64,000 bases of DNA from Thoreauomyces humboldtii (taxonomy: Eukaryota; Chytridiomycota; Chytridiomycetes; Spizellomycetales; Powellomycetaceae). The stretch lies in NCBI GenBank assembly GCA_027596035.1, contig JADGJA010000032.1, positions 1 through 64,000 of the forward strand. Direction: 5' to 3'. Of this stretch, positions 59,587-64,000 are shown one piece after another. The translations under genes and the position numbers were made by a program. The stretch's first letter is position 1. Each line of letters opens with the position of its first letter. The notes under the pieces are model-generated. The model saw nothing but the letters and a program-made list of their open reading frames with translations. It had not been told where the DNA came from and did no database searches.

Positions 59587-60568
59587 TTGATGTCGAGGGT
59601 AAGACGAATACAAAATTCCGAGATCTCCAGACGGCGGGAAACTAAATCCACTCAACCCTCGCTGGAGTTCAAGGAATCGAGGGCTGGAAAGCTGTCCGAT
59701 TGTTACATTTGCCGTTTACCGGATGACCAAAGTAAGTGTAGAGTAGCGCTAACTACCCCGGAGGTATTCTGCCTCTGCCTCTACCCCGTCCTCTGCCTCG
59801 GCCCCGTCCCCTGCTCCTCCCAGCGTTTCTCGATTGTAACGGGCGCTGGCGGCGTGGCGCATCACACTCGAGCAGTGGCCCCCAAGAAGTACATGTGCAT
59901 ACATTTGACGGGCCTCCGCTGCGTCGTTCCCTTGAGAACCTGAGCGGACTACATTGATCCTCGCTGTGATTCGTGTTCCTTCGTTTCAGCCTCTCCCAGA
60001 CACTATGTTTTTTCCTCCTCCGCGCGCTCAGCTTCTTCTCATATCTTCACTGGTGGGGCACTACACTGAGGGAAGCCACGAGCTAAAGCAGACTCTCAAC
60101 GCCCTGGTATCGGCAAGTGATGTCTGGTAACTTGGCGAATCGATACGCGGAAGGGGTTTTGCCCAGTGCGCCGGTAGCGGTGATTTGAGAGATGCGGACC
60201 CTAGTGCATCTTTCACAGCTTTGATTTTCAGTTCCCGCATGACATGTTTGGCTTTAAACCTTTGTCTACCCATTCCTGCGGCCCCCACGCCCAGTGATCC
60301 GTGTTTCGACAGGCCTTCCCTACGGTTTCGGCGCCCGGGAACAGGTGTTACAGGTCGAAGTTACGGCAGCCTCGGTGTACCGAATGGGAGACAAAAACAG
60401 GTTGCTATGTATCACAGGTCTTCCTATTCCGACGTCGAACGCTATCTTCGAGATCTTCGACGTACCGGTACGACGCAGTTCAGCGCCGGATCTGTCGAAT
60501 TACGGACTAGAGGATGGTCAGCGGCTGCCCATGACCGCTGGTCCCTAGACTCTGTTCGTAGTCGATGA
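59587..60568 (+). other. Weak exon-like sequence, unassigned
   Basis: Not recognised. A frame from ATG 59587 (SRRRETKSTQPSLEF to DCYICRLPDDQ) ends at a strong donor GTAAGTGTAG (59,732) with a GCTAACTAC branch-like site after it. A second block, 60005-60116, preceded by TTTCAG, reads MFFPPPRAQLLLISSL then HELKQTLNALV and ends at GTAACT. A third, about 60,294-60,545, reads EQVLQVEVTAASVYRMGDKN then LLCITGLPIPTSNAIFEIF. I could not join the three in one frame, and an Ala/Ser/Pro low-complexity stretch lies between. It might be a real small gene with mis-set introns or two unrelated fragments. No homologue comes to mind. Confidence 0.25.
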
Positions 60569-60893
60569 CTGGGCAGGGGCAAAGACGCTGGAACGTTGAA
60601 TGACGTGCATCGACAATGTACTGAAAGTGAGTACATCTACATTCAAATTGCCCGTGCGCATGTATTGACGCGCCGTGATCTCACTTTGCAATGTACGGCA
60701 AAGGAGGTCGGGCGCGGGTGTGAAGTGGTACGATCAATCAAATGATTTCGAAAAAGATTATACGGACGTCATATGAGGAGCTCGAGAAGGGATAAAAGAT
60801 GAAGAAGAATGCCCGTGGGTGCGAGACGGCGCACTGCCGGTCCAGCGAGCAGCTCTCATGGGTCATGAAGGATGATGGAGCGCTCGGGAAAGC

Positions 60894-63800
60894 CTAATGG
60901 TGATGATGGCTGTCTTGAGTTCGTGTGCTGGCACGAGATTCTGGACGAGTATAGTGATGATGAGCGCTGCTCGAGTCCATCATCTGCAGTGACATGACAC
61001 CATCGTTGCGTCGGCGACCACCGCGGAAGGCGTTCACGACGCCGATTGTTTGTGGGACGATACGAGCGCGTTGCCAGAGCTCGGCACTTCGGGCGGTGTC
61101 CTGTCGATGCATCTGACGAATGGGTCGGTGGTAAGACGACGGACGCGTCCGAGGCGATCCGCCAGGAGGTGCTTGGAAGGCGTTGACGACTCTGATCTGC
61201 ATTTGGGTAGCGCGGATGGCCTGTGTCCACCGATCCACGCCGTTGTCGGTCTTGGAGCCCTTGTGGACGAGAACATCGTGGCTGCGTGCAGCAGCTTCCT
61301 CCGCCTGAACCGCACCCAGCTCATATTCTTCCTTGTTCGAAGCGCGAGGGTCAGCGTCCTCGTCCCGGACCTTGCGCCAGTCAGGGAAGAGACGGATAGC
61401 CAGGCCCAAGGGAATCGATCCAAAGCCGATGACGATGCAGACCACCCACTGAACGCCGGTAAGACCTCCCTCGGTCTTGAACACGGTGCTGCCGAACTGG
61501 ACGATGAGAGCTTGGAAGATGATGGTGGCAATCATGATGACCAAAAAAATGCGATTCTTCAGGATGCCCTTGAAGATGTTGGTTTCTATCAAGAAGAACA
61601 AAGTCAGTCGAGTTGTAGATCCGACATTGACAATCTGGCCTGTACTCACCGTTGGTGATGCTGCGAGCATTGACTTCGTTGAAAACTTGACAGAGTACAA
61701 AAGTGTTGAAGACCAGTGTGCTCGTGAGGAAGGGTTGGCCCGTTTCCGAGTTCCAGCCAGGAGGAGTGGTTCCGTCCGGAAGCTCGCCAGTTGTGTCATC
61801 GACTTCGCCGGAATATGGATTGGGAAACCAGGTTTCGGCGAGAAAATACACCAGGAGACACATAATGATCTGGTAGATAGCCTGGCCGACGATCATACGG
61901 GCCATATGAAAATTGACGATGTTCTCGTTACGGCGGGAAGGTTTGCGCTTCAAGAGATCGGGAGTCGGGTCATCCGTTGCAAGAGCAAGGGCGGCCAAAG
62001 TGTCCATGATCAGGTTAACCCACAAGAGCTGTACCGCAGTCAACGCGGACGAAGGGACATGCTCGCCGCTGGCGATGGTGGTGTGAACCGAAGTGACCAC
62101 GGTGACAACGACAGCGGAGACGTTGACCGTAAGCTGGAACTGGAGGAACTTGCGAACGGCGTCGTAGACGGCACGACCCCAGAGCACAGCCTTGACGATA
62201 GAAGCGAAGTTGTCGTCGAGGATGACGATATCCGAGGCTTCCTTCGCGACTTCCGTTCCAGTGATCCCCATGCTGAATCCAACATCAGATCCCTTGAGCG
62301 CCGGGGCATCGTTTGTTCCGTCTCCCGTAACGGCAACAGTCTCTCCTAATCGCTTAAGGGCGCGGACGAGGATCTGCTTGTCGAGGGGACTGGACCGTGC
62401 AAGTACTTGCAGGTGAGGCAGCATCGCATCCATCTCAGACTCGGACAATTTGCGAAACTGTGGCCCTTCCATGACCACACCACCTTCAGTGTAGATGTTA
62501 CATTCGGTAGCGATGGCACGGGCGGTCACCAGATTGTCGCCCGTCACCATTCGGACCCGAATTCCGGCATCCTGACATTGACGGACGGCAGCGGGAACTT
62601 CTGCACGGACGGGGTCTTGGATACCAAAAATGGCGTAAAGGGTAAGCCCGTGCTCGTCGTCTTGTCGAACGCCCTCTTCGGCTTTGTCGGGATTCGCAAC
62701 GCCGCTGTGGGAAATGGCCTTGAAAGCGGCGCCAATCGTTCGGAGGGCTTGCTTGGCATACGATTCGATGAGCTGCTCAAAGCCCTTCCGAGTAGCATCA
62801 TCCAAGGGCTTGACGACCCCAGACTCCGTGACGTACTTGTCGCAACTGCGAAGAATGATCTCGCTCGCTCCCTTCACGTGCACCCAAAAACGCTTGCCCT
62901 CTGTAACTTGGGGCCCTTGGATTTGCAGTTGCGTTTCCAGTTCCTGGTTGTGCGGGACTTCGACCACCGTGCTCATGCGCTTACGCTCAGAGCTGAAAGG
63001 CTGAACGTCGATGACCGTAGTGTTCTCTCGATGGGGTGCGTATGGATAACCGAGACCGGTCGTGAGATTCAGGATAGCGATCTCCGTCTTGGACCCGTTG
63101 AAGACGACGTCACCTTCCTTGTTTTTGTTCTCGCTGGCGGTTGAGTTGATATTGACACCCAGACACATCAGCTCAAGCAGTGCGACGCGCCCGGACTCCC
63201 CGAAGCGTGCTTTGAGCTTGTCTGGGACATCATCGCGCTCAAACGCGATCCCAGCGATACTGCCAGCGGTGACGGTCATCTTGTTGACGGTGAGAGTTCC
63301 CGTTTTATCGGAGCAGATCGTGGTCGCGTTGCCCATGGTCTCGCACGCAGAAAGGTTTCGAACCAGGTTGTTGTCGGTCAGCATCTTTCCCGTTGCATGA
63401 GCGAGAGCAAGAGTAACCGCAAGAGGCAAGCCTTCCGGAATAGCCACCACGACCACGGTGATCGCCGTAATGAAGACGTTGATGACGGCTTTGATAATCT
63501 TGCTGGAAGACTGCTGGCCTTTGGTGGTCGAAAAGTACGCGATCATAAGGACAATGATCATGAAGGCGGCCGCAGCAATCCCAAACTTGGCAATCTGATC
63601 GGCGAGTTTGTTCAGCTTTGCCTGCAGTGGGGTCTGCTCGGGTTCCACCTCGAGAGCCAGCATGGTACGTCCGTTGAGTGAGTTCATTCCTACGCCAATG
63701 ACAAGCATCTTTCCCGTGCCGCTAACGATCTTGGTCCCAGACAACAGGAAGGGATCCTTCTTCAGATCCTTGCGCAAGTTGACGGGTTCTCCGGTCAGGG

Positions 63801-64000
63801 AGCTTTCGTCGGTCTCGACACTAAACCCTTGCAGGAGAACTCCGTCCGCGGGCAGAACGTCCCCGGTGTCCAGGAGCACGATGTCTCCAACCAGCAGGGC
63901 TTTGGTAGGGATCTGGATCTTCTCTCCATTGCGAAGAACCTTGATGCCGGAGAGAGATTTGCTGAACTCGTTCAGCTTCCTGAACTGAGCCTGCTTCCTG
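60894..64000 (-). CDS. Plasma-membrane-type Ca2+-ATPase (PMCA, P-type IIB), 5' part missing
   Basis: Expels Ca2+ from the cytosol or into vacuoles using ATP; P2B ATPases are activated by calmodulin. The window edge cuts off the N-terminus and first transmembrane segments. The visible part begins LNEFSKSLSGIKVLRNGEK, then the actuator motif DESSLTGEPV, the AIPEGLPLAVTLALA membrane helix, the phosphorylation site CSDKTGTLT, an ATP-binding region, MVTGDN and VTGDGTNDAPALKGSDVG. The remaining helices include VQLLWVNLIMDTLAALALA. One intron (about 61,588-61,651) joins ARSITN to ETNIFKGIL. The cytosolic tail contains WTQAIRATQMQIRVVNAFQ (about 61,173-61,229), like the animal PMCA calmodulin-binding site, and a second copy-like WQRARIVPQTIGVVNAFRGG (about 61,018-61,077). 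It ends in a His-rich run, TAG 60894. Confidence 0.93.
61018..61229 (-). other. Tandem calmodulin-site-like motifs in the Ca2+-ATPase tail
   Basis: Two Trp-led amphipathic segments, both ending in VVNAF, lie about 51 residues apart in the C-terminal tail. The pattern (Trp, basic residues, hydrophobic i, i+7, i+13) is that of PMCA autoinhibitory/calmodulin segments, where animal pumps have one Q-x-R/K-VVNAF site. Seen directly; the function is inferred. Confidence 0.7.

Noticed and set aside
1..64000. CRISPR arrays, bacterial operons, transposons, rRNA and tRNA genes
   Set aside because: No regular spacer-repeat arrays, transposase or reverse-transcriptase motifs, or cloverleaf-like sequence were seen. 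tRNA detection by eye is weak, so a covariance-model scan is needed to exclude one.

Overview
The window looks like nuclear DNA of a flagellated (zoosporic, chytrid-type) fungus. Genes are dense and sit on both strands, with many short GT-AG introns (mostly about 50-70 nt). Fungal markers are present: a class V myosin with a DIL domain, TRA1, the ERMES subunit MMM1, PET117 and a HET-C2-type glycolipid transfer protein. A gene of about 3,470 codons matches the central-pair protein CFAP54, and a second multi-domain coiled-coil gene may also be flagellar, so the organism should make motile zoospores. I found no rRNA, tRNA, CRISPR array or intact transposon.

Layout. 0.4-10.3 kb holds three + strand genes: myosin V, KU70 (DNA end joining) and a glycolipid transfer protein. 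10.3-12.8 kb is poorly explained; it carries exon-like blocks of an unrecognised + strand gene and a possible helicase relic. 12.8-15.5 kb is a long-chain acyl-CoA synthetase. 15.6-24.6 kb holds a coiled-coil protein (-), a NUP88/NUP82-like nucleoporin (+) and a SET-domain methyltransferase (-). 24.9-37.3 kb is TRA1 (+), which ends 72 bp from the 3' end of CFAP54 (-, to 48.0 kb). 

48.3-59.3 kb is rich in genes for mitochondria and chromatin: a DEK_C/SWIB protein (-), PET117 (+), a small protein with a presequence-like N-terminus (-), a mitochondrial YchF/YLF2-type ATPase (+), a 1,045-residue PPR protein (-), NAD(P)HX epimerase (+) and MMM1 (-). 59.6-60.6 kb has weak exon-like sequence. The right edge, 60.9 kb to the end, is the 3' part of a plasma-membrane-type Ca2+-ATPase (-) whose tail carries two calmodulin-site-like motifs.

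Most neighbours share no pathway; this is ordinary eukaryotic gene order. Several pairs are divergent over 180-310 bp and probably share promoters. All exon joins were inferred by eye from splice motifs, reading phase and family conservation. The most notable points are CFAP54 in a fungus, two likely GC-AG introns, a 6-nt first coding exon in TRA1, the tandem VVNAF motifs in the Ca2+ pump, and two stretches of exon-like sequence that I cannot assign.
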